Origin: Septoria linicola
Lineage: Eukaryota; Ascomycota; Dothideomycetes; Mycosphaerellales; Mycosphaerellaceae
Assembly: GCA_024114885.1 (NCBI GenBank)
Contig: CP099426.1
Location: 558,001 to 622,000, forward strand
Length of the DNA: 64,000 bases
Direction of reading: 5' to 3'
Made by a program: the position numbers and the translations under genes. Positions 31,800-41,783 of this stretch are shown piece after piece. The notes beneath the pieces were generated by a model. It ran no database searches. It saw only the letters and a list, made by a program, of their open reading frames with translations, and had not been told where the DNA came from. The stretch's first letter is position 1; each line of letters begins with the position of its first letter.

Positions 31800-33413
31800 A
31801 TGATCGCTTCAAAGCGGTTTGCTTTTCTAACGCTTGTGGCTGTTCTCGTGCTGTTGGGGCCATTCTTCTTTGGCTACCACTTTACAACGATCAAAGACGC
31901 TTCTCTGGTTTACTTGAAGAATGCTTCGCGGTCGAGAGCGTTTCACCTGTTGCTACCAGCGACAGGTCCAAACCTGAACTTTTGCAGACTGCTTTTGTCA
32001 GCAGCTGTGACAGGCTATCCCGAACCCATATTCATTGGATGGGACGGGCGAGGAATGTACAATGGCTCGGAGTCGCATTTGTTCAAGATCACAGAAACCT
32101 TGACATATCTGCACTCACTTCCGCCCAGCGCTGACAATGATCTGGTATTGTTGTTGGACGCATACGATATCTGGCTGCAGTTGCGGCCTGAGGTGATGAT
32201 TGAGAGGTATTACCATGTCATCAAACAGAACGACGAGCGCGTGAAGAGAGAGGGGCTGTTGGGCAAGTATCATGGAGGTGATTACATCCGGCACTCGATT
32301 GTGGTGGGTCCAGACAAGATCCACTGGCCGCAGGGTCCAGAGGACGCAGCGACCTGGGCAGTACCAGAGTCGATGTTGCCCAAGAACGCCTTCGGTCCAG
32401 AGACCGATCAAAATATGATCACGGCAAGACCAAGATGGCTCAATAGTGGAACCATCATTGGCCCAGTGAAAGACCTTCGGGACTACTTCGAAGCTACCGT
32501 GGACATGCTGAGCCGCATCTTCGATACCGAGTATGAGTTCCGAACGAGTGACCAGTACTACTTCGCCGAAGTCTGGGCCGAGCAGGAGATCCAGCGAATG
32601 CGTCTGCGTGACGGCGAGAACTTTAACGAAGCACCAGATGTGGGATTCGATCGCGTGGGCATTGTCCCAGAGATCCCAAAGAGTCGCCGCACGGAATACC
32701 ACATTTGCCTGGACTACAGCACCGAGCTATTTCAGACCGCCGCTGCATTTGAAAAACATCTGACATGGATGCGGTTCAATCAGACGACAAAGGCCTACCC
32801 CGAATTACCAGATACCGAACGGTACATCGGAGGTGAGACTGCTGGTGGTCTAGCAAAAGAACTCCGGATCGATCAATGGAAATTGCAGGACGACATTCTG
32901 CAGACAGATCCGCCTTTCGCAGCAGCAGACAACAGCGAGCAGATGCCAAAAGAGCAAAGCTGGACTGAAGTCATGCTGGGCACGAATCTGGTGACGCAAC
33001 TGGCTTTTCCGCTATTCCACGTCACAGGCGACAAGTCGGTTCGAGATCGATGGTGGCCGAGAATGTGGTTCCACCCGTACGCGGAAGATCTTCTGAAAGC
33101 TACAAAGCGAAAACAACATGCTTTGAGCAAGAGCGAAGCGGGCAGAGCAAAGGGCTTAAGAGACGGACAGTTTGAGTTTGCAAAGGCAGCTGGCATTAGC
33201 TGGCGGGGAGCAGTTCCAGTCATTACGCATACAAGGCCCGAAATACAGGATGAGAAAGGTGGTGCGTGGGTCAGCTCAGGCGACTATGTGCCGTGGAACG
33301 ACATGTGTGCTCCATTCGAAGGCGCGAATCTCTACATTCCCAGCGAGCAAGCAGGGAAGGAGATCCCCTTCGAAGAGGAATTGGTCACTGAAGAGAGTGC
33401 TCCAGCAGGATAG
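31800..33413 (+). CDS. Type II membrane glycosyltransferase, PLOD/procollagen-galactosyltransferase-like
   Basis: Predicted Golgi/ER glycosyltransferase of unknown donor and acceptor. Intronless, 537 residues, true ATG. A signal anchor occupies residues 6-26 (RFAFLTLVAVLVLLGPFFFG); the rest is lumenal. The Rossmann-type catalytic region has LVLLLDAYDIWLQLRPEVM, where DAYD (120-123) is a DxD-like metal site. Then WLNSGTIIGPV and SDQYYFAEVWAEQE are the usual acceptor-side motifs of PLOD-type GT domains. A C-terminal 200-residue region of unknown role ends acidic. It sits next to UGDH, so a UDP-sugar donor is plausible but unproven. Confidence 0.75.
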   Translation: MIASKRFAFLTLVAVLVLLGPFFFGYHFTTIKDASLVYLKNASRSRAFHLLLPATGPNLNFCRLLLSAAVTGYPEPIFIGWDGRGMYNGSESHLFKITETLTYLHSLPPSADNDLVLLLDAYDIWLQLRPEVMIERYYHVIKQNDERVKREGLLGKYHGGDYIRHSIVVGPDKIHWPQGPEDAATWAVPESMLPKNAFGPETDQNMITARPRWLNSGTIIGPVKDLRDYFEATVDMLSRIFDTEYEFRTSDQYYFAEVWAEQEIQRMRLRDGENFNEAPDVGFDRVGIVPEIPKSRRTEYHICLDYSTELFQTAAAFEKHLTWMRFNQTTKAYPELPDTERYIGGETAGGLAKELRIDQWKLQDDILQTDPPFAAADNSEQMPKEQSWTEVMLGTNLVTQLAFPLFHVTGDKSVRDRWWPRMWFHPYAEDLLKATKRKQHALSKSEAGRAKGLRDGQFEFAKAAGISWRGAVPVITHTRPEIQDEKGGAWVSSGDYVPWNDMCAPFEGANLYIPSEQAGKEIPFEEELVTEESAPAG

Positions 33414-33708
33414 AGTAACAGTGTGATTGGCGTTGTTTTGAAGTTGCATAGCGAAAGGCGTGGGATTGAGCGTAGAGCAGCATTTGCATCACGGCAATGT
33501 ACGAAGATACCCAGAGAACGATCATTGAGTTCCACTGCATTTCCAGAGTCGCCTCCCGATCGTTTCTTCGCAGCTCACTGCTTCATGACACGTTATGTGT
33601 TCAGTTTGCGGCAATCTGGCTGTCCCAAGAGCTCGACATATGCAGTCTCACTGACCATGACCTGGCTACTGCCTTCCATATCATGCGGATTGTGGCATCC
33701 CGGCAACT

Positions 33709-34539
33709 CTAGTCCAATGCCTCAGCGAGCACGATCAGACTGAATCTCAGCTCTCCTCCACCCGCCTCTTCCTCTCTCTTTAAGAAAGCTCTCACTCCTT
33801 TCTCCAGTGCCGCCGCGCTTAGAACATCGTCGTCCTGATCGAGCGCACCTCTGTCCAGTGGTCCCTTCCGCCTGCCATCGAGCTCCCACAGATGGCCATT
33901 CTTTCCCTTCACGAAGCAGACATAGTGCAGGTCAATACTGTCATCTGCCGAGGGCGCCGCAGTGTCGCCAGTGGCAGCCGCAGCTTGGTGTGCAGTCTCC
34001 AGCGCTTCGGTTTCCTCAAGCAGATCTGCTCTTGCTCTCGGCTCCAGTGGCTCGGCGTCTTTGACCAGCTTCTCCAAGTCCGTTCCTGCCTCGATGAACG
34101 ATCGCGCCTGCCCATTACTCACGCCGTGTAATAGCCCAATCAGACCGCATGCGTTGCCGATTGTCTGCTTGTACCAAATCACATCCTCGCCGCTGCCGCT
34201 TCCGGTGTACTCGGCCTTGTCGCCATCCTCGGTGTGCCGGAACTTCTCGTAGGTATTTGAAACGGGGAAGACGAGGAGGAGAGCGTGAGCTGGGCGAGGG
34301 ACGAAGGCGAGCAGATCTGGGTCGTCGATCGAGAAGACGTCGTGGAAGGAGAGTGATTTTGACAGTCCCAAGTTGTGGAGCAGCGAGGTCATCACCTCAG
34401 GGTTGTTCTCTACATTCTGTCAGCACGAGAACTCGGTCAATGTGTTATGGCTCGGTTGTCATCGTCCATGCTAAGTGGTATGTATACACTTACCCAAAGG
34501 GATGAAGCGCTTGTTGCGCTTGCTTGGCTCGACTGCCAT
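33709..34539 (-). CDS. Ubiquitin C-terminal hydrolase, UCH family (Yuh1/UCHL3-like)
   Basis: Cysteine protease that trims small adducts from ubiquitin or Nedd8. Exon 1 34494..34539 (46 nt), intron 34410..34493 (84 nt), exon 2 33709..34409; 248 residues. Splicing builds RFIPLENNPEVMTSLL, the family start. Catalytic residues: Gln97 and Cys103 in QTIGNACGLIGLLH, His177 in DLHYVCF, Asp193 in HLWELDGR. The crossover loop, about residues 150-175, is Ala/Thr-rich. Length is typical of Yuh1 (about 236). Cytosolic or nuclear. Confidence 0.93.
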
Positions 34540-35496
34540 GATGCCCGTGAGTCGTATCTGTAGAAGCTGATAAAGTGAAGTCGGAAGTGTAAGTTGTAAG
34601 AGAATGGTCAGAGTGTTTATGGTTTGATAGCTGTAGGCAGCACTTCTGATGCAATACAGCAAACGGAATGCGCCCTTCACCAACCTACACGTAAAGAGTC
34701 GGTACTAGATCACATCCGCAAGACGATCTTCACAGCGTGATCAGCCAGCTATAGCATAGCAGAGAAGGTGAAGTCCTGGGAAGGTTGCCACAATACGAAA
34801 GGGCCAAAGTCTAAGTTAGAGCGCACGGCCGTTGAAGCGTCGCCCACGTGCTCTCGTCCACGACCTTTCAGCTGTTTGTCCACGAAAACTCTCTGCTCCA
34901 AGATCACGACAAGAACAAGTCGTGTCATCGAAAAAGAGCACCTGTCGCCTGCTGAACCTTAGCACGAACGAGGATGCAGGAGCGTCTTCATGACGACTCA
35001 ATCCGTCTCACGCACCATAACAAGAACGAGTGATCACGAGAAAGAACGCGAGGACCAACCTCGAGCTGCTACTACGCTCCATATAGAACGTATCAGAAAT
35101 GTCGACCAGCGTGCTAAGTAGGAAGACAGCCCCACTGAGTTTACCGGTTCAGCATTTGTGTCAAGGCTCGGGACAAAGTGAAGTGAAGTGAAGAGCTGGC
35201 CCAAGGTGAAGATGTGGCTTTGGAGCTTTCTGCACGAGAATGCATGGGATGGAGCGTCACGCCGCCGATGACCGCCGCACGCCCCTCGATCGTACATCCC
35301 TCTACGGAATTGGGAGCCATCATCTGCGGTCTGGGCTCGCGCGCTTGTGCGTCTTGAGTCTGAAACGGAGAAAGTGCTGCGGCAGTATTGTGAGGCGGCG
35401 ATTCTGTATTTCAGCTCAGCTTCGTTTCATTCTCTCTTTCTTTTTGTCACCAACACAAAACCTCTCGACATAAGTACTCATCCAGATCGGCCCATC
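34540..35496. other. Intergenic, no gene seen
   Basis: About 950 bp between the leftward UCH gene and the rightward small secreted-protein gene. A short AAGTG tandem run lies near 35176..35190. No conserved ORF. Confidence 0.5.
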
Positions 35497-35980
35497 ATGC
35501 GCGCCTTCACCGTGATACTCATGATACTCGTGGCACTGTCCGGCTTGACCGTTCTAGGTACGTAAAGCTCCCCCCGAGAGGCATACTCTCTGATTCCTGC
35601 AACTTGCCTGTCACGCCAGTGGTTTCGCACTATGTGCCCCAATCAGTGCAAGTCTACAGGCGCTCGGAGAGCAACTGCTGACCCTACTCCAAAACACAGG
35701 AAGCTCGTGGACTTCTGACAGGACAAGGCAGAACTCCGCGTCGAATTTTCTTGTGCGCTGGACAGAATCTATCAAGAATCGCACCGAGGTCCTACGCCTC
35801 CGACGTGACAAGATCAGTGACGATAGATTCGATAGGAAGGCGTCGAAAGGGCAGCGCAAATGCAAGGCGTCAGCTCACAAGTGCAAGCCCGCCATCACAA
35901 TCACGGCAGTCGCGAATGTTGAGATGCACCTGCGCTTGGGGTTGAATGATAACGAGTTTGAACAGATGTGGGAGCTATGA
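35497..35980 (+). CDS. Small secreted protein, hypothetical
   Basis: Exon 1 35497..35557, intron 35558..35699 (142 nt, branch-like TGCTGAC before the acceptor), exon 2 35700..35980; 113 residues. Residues 1-21 (MRAFTVILMILVALSGLTVLG) are a clear signal peptide. The mature part is basic (many Arg/Lys, e.g. EVLRLRRDKISDDRFDRKAS) with only two cysteines (KCKASAHKC) and the C-terminus FEQMWEL. The gene model was built from phase matching (CTA G|GA). No homologue recognised. A small cationic secreted protein could be an effector or antimicrobial; that is speculation. Confidence 0.5.
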
Positions 35981-36164
35981 AGTGGCAAAGGTGCAAGTGA
36001 AGGTGCATATTGGATTGAGTCCATGTGCAGCGGTCGTGCACACAAAAGGAAACCACTCTGACGAGCTTTCCATACTCCACATCAAAACTTCCGCCTTCTT
36101 CGACAATCAACGACAAACTTTCTCCCGAACACGCCATCGATCGCCAAAAGCACAGTAACTCAAC

Positions 36165-36494
36165 ATGGACCTCTTCGACGTTGTCATTCGTCTTCTCCTT
36201 TTCTTCGGGGGCCTGTTCACCGGACTTCTCACCAGCACAAGGGACTCAGGAAAAGGCCCGCGCACGATGTGCGTCGCGTTCGGCAGAGACAGAAAGTGCA
36301 TGGCGTGGGGCGTTCAGCAATTGGGCAACATGGACACCTGCGAGATCGACAAGATCGTTTGGAGCTGCTACACAGAATGCCAGGCCCTCAACATGTCCTG
36401 CAAGAACACCGTCAGCTCTTCCACGACAGACATCATCCAGTGGTACTGCAGCGACGATGGACGCGCCGAAGATACGTGCAAGGGTGGGTGGTAG
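36165..36494 (+). CDS. Small cysteine-rich protein with N-terminal hydrophobic segment
   Basis: 109-residue ORF from ATG 36165. Residues 4-22 (FDVVIRLLLFFGGLFTGLL) form a signal peptide or anchor. The mature part has eight cysteines (MCVAF, KCMAW, TCEID, SCYTEC, SCKN, YCSD, TCKGG), enough for four disulfides. No family recognised. After the TAG at 36492 the same frame stays open to about 36640 with three more cysteines, so the protein may once have been longer. Lies 185 bp after another secreted-type gene, same strand. Confidence 0.55.
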   Translation: MDLFDVVIRLLLFFGGLFTGLLTSTRDSGKGPRTMCVAFGRDRKCMAWGVQQLGNMDTCEIDKIVWSCYTECQALNMSCKNTVSSSTTDIIQWYCSDDGRAEDTCKGGW

Positions 36495-36848
36495 GGTATC
36501 ACGACAGACGAGCCTCGGCGATGCGCAGAAGTACTAGTGCGCCTGTCTCCGAAGTGCGAGACAGCAACTGAGCTAGTAGAAGCGCAGCTGGGTATTGTCA
36601 GTGCTGTCGAGGTCTTGAGATGCTCAAGAATGCAAGGTACGGTACTGTGATATCCACCTGCGACCATATCTAAGCTGACACCACCCAAGGAACCAGGACG
36701 AGGTATCTTGCAAATGCCAGGGCTGGAAAGCAGACGACAGATGGAGCACTCTGTCGGAACAAGTGCACTTTTCATTATTCATCAATGTTCCCACGGCGCT
36801 CAGCCATTCTGAATCATGAGAGTCCTGCAAAAGTTTGCAGGTGGAGAC
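36495..36848. other. Intergenic / possible former 3' part of the cysteine-rich gene
   Basis: In-frame continuation 36495..36636 followed by a plausible intron (36637..36689, GTACGG..CCCAAG). After it all frames are equivocal. The rest is 3' flank of ASA1. Confidence 0.3.
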
Positions 36849-38115
36849 TCAGTAAATGTCCCACAACGAGACTTTGCCATCTTTACTGCCAGCCGCTAGC
36901 CAGTGCGTCGTACGAGCTTTGGCTTCTCTGCGTTGCACCACTGTGATCCTACTTTCCTTCTTCACTAAGCCTTGTCCATCTCCATCTTGCCCCTCGACAT
37001 GATCGGTGCCTTCTTGAGCATCAAGAACATCAGCGAACGCAATCGCATAGCATCCCTCCTTATGCCACTTGAGCACAGCCAGTTCCTTGAATCCTTTAGT
37101 AGAGTAGACCCTCATCCTCCCATCCCACCCAGCAGTCGCAACAATTTTCTCGTCGTTGCGAACTGTCAAACCTTGTTGTCCTGCATGCCGCGTCTGTAAG
37201 GTCTTTGCTTCTACTGCGGATGTCGGAAGTGGGTGGCGCGCGATAATGGCATCCGCGCCGGATGTATAAAAGACGCCTGTGGATCGTGCTATATCAAGCG
37301 ACAGGATTGGCTGCGAGTGCGATTTGCATGTGTACACGCACTGCCATGCCTTCTTCGAGGGTAAAGGCTGTGTCCAGATACACGCATGGCCGGATTCGTA
37401 GCCCGCTAGGATGAGCAGGTCTTTACTTTTGCCGCTGCTGTGCTGAGACGAGAACACAAGCCCAATAGCCATGATCATTCCAGCGTTCTCCACGTGCGCT
37501 GGCTTTGGTATCGTGGCGATGCGATTCTCTTCCGGAAGAGACGTAATGTTTATACTTCCGTCCTGAAAACCCGGAGTGCCGAGTAAGATACCTTCGGTCG
37601 GCAGATCGTGCGTGCCTTCCTCCAGTGTCTTGATCATAGTGAAGGAACAGAAATTGAGAGCATTAACTGGGAGGCTATGGAGAAGCCATGGTTGCTTGTG
37701 CTGCGGGGAATCATCGTTGCTGTCGATGGGTAGGTTCGTGAAGTATCCGTTCTCGTCTTCTGCTCGGATTTGCCAGGTGTGGATTCTGCTGTCTCGGCCA
37801 TGTCTGCATCGGTAGTTTTAGCAAGTCTACATCCGCGGCTCGGAGGCAACACACTTACGTTATGATCTTGTCATCGCCCCAATTGCCTACGCCAAGAACG
37901 GTGTTTGTGTGTGCCTTCCATATCGCCACCGCGCGTTTCGATGATAGACTCCAGATGACGATCCATCCATCGGCATCACCTGTAACTAGTCGAGTGTTGC
38001 CGCGATAGAAGTGCACAGCATGGACTTGTGCTGAGTGGCCTCGAAGGACATATGACGGTTGCGCAGGCGGATTCTCGGAGCTTTGAAGCAGTCTCTGCTC
38101 GGCCGCGTCGGTCAT
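36849..38115 (-). CDS. ASA1: ASTRA-associated protein 1, WD40 repeat protein
   Basis: Subunit of the ASTRA/TTT-linked complex involved in PIKK maturation and chromatin. Exons 37859..38115 and 36849..37803, intron 37804..37858 (55 nt); 403 residues. Seven WD40-type blades are visible. The N-terminal PSYVLRGHSAQVHAVHFYRG, DADGWIVIWSL and GDDKIITHGRDSRIHTWQ are characteristic of Pezizomycotina ASA1. The C-terminal blade ends WLAAGSKDGKVSLWDIY. The start at 38115 is the first true ATG (MTDAAEQ); the frame is open a little further up from a TTG only. Confidence 0.88.
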
Positions 38116-38319
38116 ATTTATCAAGGCTGGAAGCGGTATTGAAATTTCATGATCTCTAGGCGATGATCATGCATCTGGGCTTGACATTGGTGAGTGTACG
38201 ATATGGAGCGTGAAAGTAAAGAAAGACTGAGGTCAAGCTAGCTACCTCACAAGTTTGCTTGGCACCCGGTTGCTGCTGCTTGTCTACTGTTCAAGGTATT
38301 CGACACTGTGATCAGACCT

Positions 38320-40506
38320 CTAGACTATAGCGCCTCGAATGATCGCATAGTCCTCATCAATCATGCGTCCGAACTCGAGCTTCATAAGAAGCCGATCAAC
38401 CCCACCACCTTTCCACGTTTCATAATCACCTCTGTCAACAGCCCTCAGGTCTAGATACCTTGTAGATCCGATCCTCTCCCGATCGAGCTGGCGAAGTCGG
38501 TGTACTATCGACCTCAAGTCGTGATCCACTTTGTTCCGTGCTCTCTCCAGCTCAATGCTAAGTTTCTGCTCTTCGTCAATCAGGTGCGCAGATGGCTCTC
38601 CAGTAGCTTCCTCCTCGCCATCAATCTTTTCCTGGATGCTCAAGAGTCGAACAAAGTATGCGACCAAGCTGTCAATATTACCAAGCAGCGACTGCATCTC
38701 TTTGGTGTATGGCAGGTCGGTGAGTAATAGTGCGTAGGTCAAAGAGGCCAGAAACGTCCGATGACCAAATGCCAGCGTCTCAGGATCACGCTGAGCGTGC
38801 TTGTCTGTCTGACCCAATGGAATACCTATCGTGGGATCACGAACGTCGGGCGCAGACGTCTCCACCCACTGCTGGAAATGGTCACAGGAGCCGCGGATTA
38901 TCTCGCCCTCGAAAAAAGCAGCCGTTTCTGACAGTAGGAACATTGCGGCACTGCATGATGCCCAAACGCCTCTGGTCGCAGCCGCTCGTTGTGTACCCTT
39001 CGGTCGATACGAATTATGCTGAGTGCGGGCGGCATGTGTCGTTCTTCTTGCTGGTGTCTGCTTCCATAGCTCGCTCAGGCGTTGATGACCCCTTCGAATG
39101 CTGAGCAAGTATGAACTGATTGAAGCATAGGTCTGCATGTCGCGCGCAGACAGGAATAAGTCCATTGGAGGAAGGACCCTCAAGCTCAGCTCAGTAGGGT
39201 TTGGGAAAAGTAGATTGTTGAACGACACCGGTGACACTTCGGGGATGTTCTCGCCGATACTGTCGGCTGTAGAGGGTCGCGACGTTACGGCCTTTGGGTT
39301 GACCAGAGAGATGTGACTTTGCCCATATTCCAGCACTTCGTCCTCACCATCTTCATCTCTCGCCGCAAGTGATCTCCACACTTGACGCAAAGTCTGGCTG
39401 AGTTCGGCATCCTTGATCGAAAGCCCTCGCAATGCTTTTACTGGGTCCTGTGCCAGCAGTTTTCCCATACTTTGCTGGCGTGATTGAACACGGTCGTCTG
39501 CCTCGTGGATGAGCGCCATGGCAAAGTCTCCACGATCCAGCAGAAAGAACTGGCGTAGACTAGTCAAGAGTCGGATAGTATCGCTGAGAGGTAGCAAGTG
39601 CTGTAGCACGTTCTGCGAAAGTGACATTCGAATCTCTGCAATAGATCTTGAGAGCTGTGTAGCTACGATTGGCAGTGCTAGGGACGATAAATGCTGCAGA
39701 TGAGCAGACGCCAGGTCTCCGTCGCTGGAAAGAGGCTGCGCCGAAGTAGAAGCTGTTCGATTCAAGCGTTGGTGCTCAGCAACTTGGTGTAATGACTTGC
39801 CGATGAACAAAATTGAGGCAGCAGTGCTTGGTGTCACATAACCAGGCAGCAATGCCTTGTCTTTTGCGTATTTACGCTCTTCAGAGCCATCGATCTTGAT
39901 GAAGAAGTCTTTTGCGCCGTATGTGGGTAACTTCCCGTACACAACCCACGAGGTCAGCTGTCTCAGCCATGACATCTCTGCAACTCGCGTGAGCTCGGTA
40001 GCAGCATTCTCAACATCAGGGTAGCCTGTATGTGACGAGAGCCGCAGCTTATCAATAAGTCGAGCTGATGTGCATTTGCCATTCTTCCCAGTGGGATCAG
40101 ACATAAACGAAGCAACTTGCCAATACCAGTGCATGAGTCGAGGCCAGCCGTCGAATTCGGCCACTACAGATGCAAGAGGCACGATCTCGTAAGCGCCGAC
40201 CAGACTAGCATCTTTCTTGAGAATCCTCTCCTCGACCTGCAAGATGTGCTTCTGAAACCTTCCCAAATGTACTTGCTGTATTGATGCGGCTACTGCACGG
40301 CATATGACAGATTCGTGTTGTGAGGCTATACTTCCAAGGTGCTGTTTGAGCTTTCGATGGAGCTCAGATAGCGTACCTATGGACTTGAGAAGCGCAGCCT
40401 CTGAAGGCGACAGCAATGGAAAGTCATCTGCAGCACTGCCTTGCGAGGCCTTGGCGAACAGTGGTGAGGGATGCCCAGACAGCGCGAGCAAGACTTCGTG
40501 CAGCAT
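38320..40506 (-). CDS. Gamma-tubulin complex component GCP4-like (Spc97/98 family)
   Basis: Part of the gamma-tubulin ring complex that nucleates microtubules at spindle pole bodies. Intronless, 728 residues from ATG 40506 (the first true ATG). The start MLHEVLLALSGHPSPLF is typical of GCP4. The grip1 region covers ~1-330 (WLRQLTSWVVYGKL, FFIKIDG, LLPGYVTPSTAASILFIGKSLHQV) and the grip2 region ~330-720 (FFLLDRGDFAMALIHEAD, LPPMDLFLSARDMQTYASISSYLLSIRR). Length is near human GCP4 (667) and well below GCP2/3/6. Absence of long insertions supports GCP4. Confidence 0.88.
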   Translation of the reverse strand: MLHEVLLALSGHPSPLFAKASQGSAADDFPLLSPSEAALLKSIGTLSELHRKLKQHLGSIASQHESVICRAVAASIQQVHLGRFQKHILQVEERILKKDASLVGAYEIVPLASVVAEFDGWPRLMHWYWQVASFMSDPTGKNGKCTSARLIDKLRLSSHTGYPDVENAATELTRVAEMSWLRQLTSWVVYGKLPTYGAKDFFIKIDGSEERKYAKDKALLPGYVTPSTAASILFIGKSLHQVAEHQRLNRTASTSAQPLSSDGDLASAHLQHLSSLALPIVATQLSRSIAEIRMSLSQNVLQHLLPLSDTIRLLTSLRQFFLLDRGDFAMALIHEADDRVQSRQQSMGKLLAQDPVKALRGLSIKDAELSQTLRQVWRSLAARDEDGEDEVLEYGQSHISLVNPKAVTSRPSTADSIGENIPEVSPVSFNNLLFPNPTELSLRVLPPMDLFLSARDMQTYASISSYLLSIRRGHQRLSELWKQTPARRTTHAARTQHNSYRPKGTQRAAATRGVWASCSAAMFLLSETAAFFEGEIIRGSCDHFQQWVETSAPDVRDPTIGIPLGQTDKHAQRDPETLAFGHRTFLASLTYALLLTDLPYTKEMQSLLGNIDSLVAYFVRLLSIQEKIDGEEEATGEPSAHLIDEEQKLSIELERARNKVDHDLRSIVHRLRQLDRERIGSTRYLDLRAVDRGDYETWKGGGVDRLLMKLEFGRMIDEDYAIIRGAIV

Positions 40507-41121
40507 TGTCTCGCGCGATGTCAATCATGCGATCTGTGGTCTACGCGTGACAGCTTGTTGAAATCAGCGATCCTGGTTTTGCGACCATGTCAAGTGCCTG
40601 TTGTTGCCAAGCTAGGTGCGTTCTGGTCGCCAAAGACGCGCCTCGGAAGTCTCAAGAGTTTGCCACAAAGACGCGTGTGACCTGCGCTCATGCTGTGATG
40701 TCGAAAGAGCAGGTGCAACTTCTGAACTTCATGCGAACATGATTAAAGTTGGTGCAGGTCTCCGACGACGCGTCGAGGATGGAGGATGCAGATGTTGCTG
40801 TCGGTTGTCTGGAATAGGCAGGCTTCTGGAACGTGCAGAATGATCGGATCGAGTGTGGCTGACAGCGCGGGGAGGAGCTTGCGCACCTGCATGATGTGGG
40901 TTGCTCTTGCTGATCTGGATTCGTATTTAGGAGGCAGCTGGTTCTTCCGCCTTCTTCGGTCCTTCTTCACTACTGTGCTCCCATTGACTGAACAAAGAAC
41001 CACATTGCAGGTTAACCTAGCACGAGCTCGTCCTCCGCCAGCTCGACCGTCACAAACACCAATCTCAAGCACTTCATCACACCTTACGCCGCAAAGCACG
41101 ACCCCGCCACACTTCACCGAG
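40507..41121. promoter_or_regulatory. Divergent intergenic, GCP4 / small hydrophilic protein
   Basis: 615 bp containing both promoters. Overlapping ORFs on each strand (e.g. 40743..41231 minus) show no family motif and I treat them as chance. The last 100 bp before 41122 are C/A-rich as in fungal leaders. Confidence 0.4.
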
Positions 41122-41484
41122 ATGCAGAACCTCCGGGCTAAGATCAAGAGGAAGTTGTCCATGCGTGACAAGGAAGGTGAATAACAGTCGGTGGTAACAC
41201 AGTGAGGCCACAAGCTGACATGACTAGCCAACGTCGACGACTACGAGAATGCCTCGGATGTGGATGAGGAGACTACGGGCAACCTCCACCGCGACATCGA
41301 GAAAGCTGAAGCCGATGGACATGATGCTGGCAAGCCAGGCAGCTTCTTGAACAAGCTCATCATGCACGGCAACAAGAAGACCGAAGAACAGCTGGCCAAG
41401 GAGGCAGCATACGCCAACCAGGGCGGCTCACAGCAGATTGGACAGCAGACCGTTGGCGCTTCATCCGATGGTGTTGTGCGATAG
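41122..41484 (+). CDS. Small hydrophilic protein of unknown function
   Basis: Exon 1 41122..41176, intron 41177..41227 (51 nt), exon 2 41228..41484; 103 residues. N-terminus basic (MQNLRAKIKRKLSMRDK), then an acidic middle (NVDDYENASDVDEETTG), a helix with LNKLIMHGNKKTEEQLAKEAA and a Gln/Gly-rich tail. Intron placement gives a clean frame and both splice sites are canonical. No signal peptide or TM. I do not recognise the family; composition suggests a disordered or weakly helical cytosolic protein. Confidence 0.6.
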
Positions 41485-41783
41485 ATTTAGCGACCTGCAG
41501 CGAAGCATTTAAGATCAAGCATGAGTGTGTAACGAACAGGATACGGCAGTTGGAATCTACGTACGACCCCAGAAATTGAGTTTCATCTCCAGCTCTTGAC
41601 GTTACCATTTTCACCATCCTTCAGACAACGCGTGAGCATCAGTTTCAGGATGGACACTATACAGGAATGCCGTCCACCTCTCCAGACTGCAAGCGAGCAC
41701 GAGAACGGCCAGCTCCAAGTGCAGCTGCGTTGTGCTGATATGTGAGGAAGCTGCCGACCATTCGAATTCGGCAGCATAGCTCA

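Noticed and set aside
32115..32702. 195-codon minus-strand ORF
   Set aside because: Entirely antisense to the glycosyltransferase gene, whose sense-strand motifs are clear.
1..35000. A sugar-utilisation gene cluster (alpha-glucosidase, epimerase, transporters, UGDH)
   Set aside because: The genes are spread over 33 kb among unrelated housekeeping genes and are on both strands, so clustering is not supported.
40743..41231. 162-codon minus-strand ORF
   Set aside because: Antisense to the promoter and first exon of the small hydrophilic protein; no family resemblance.
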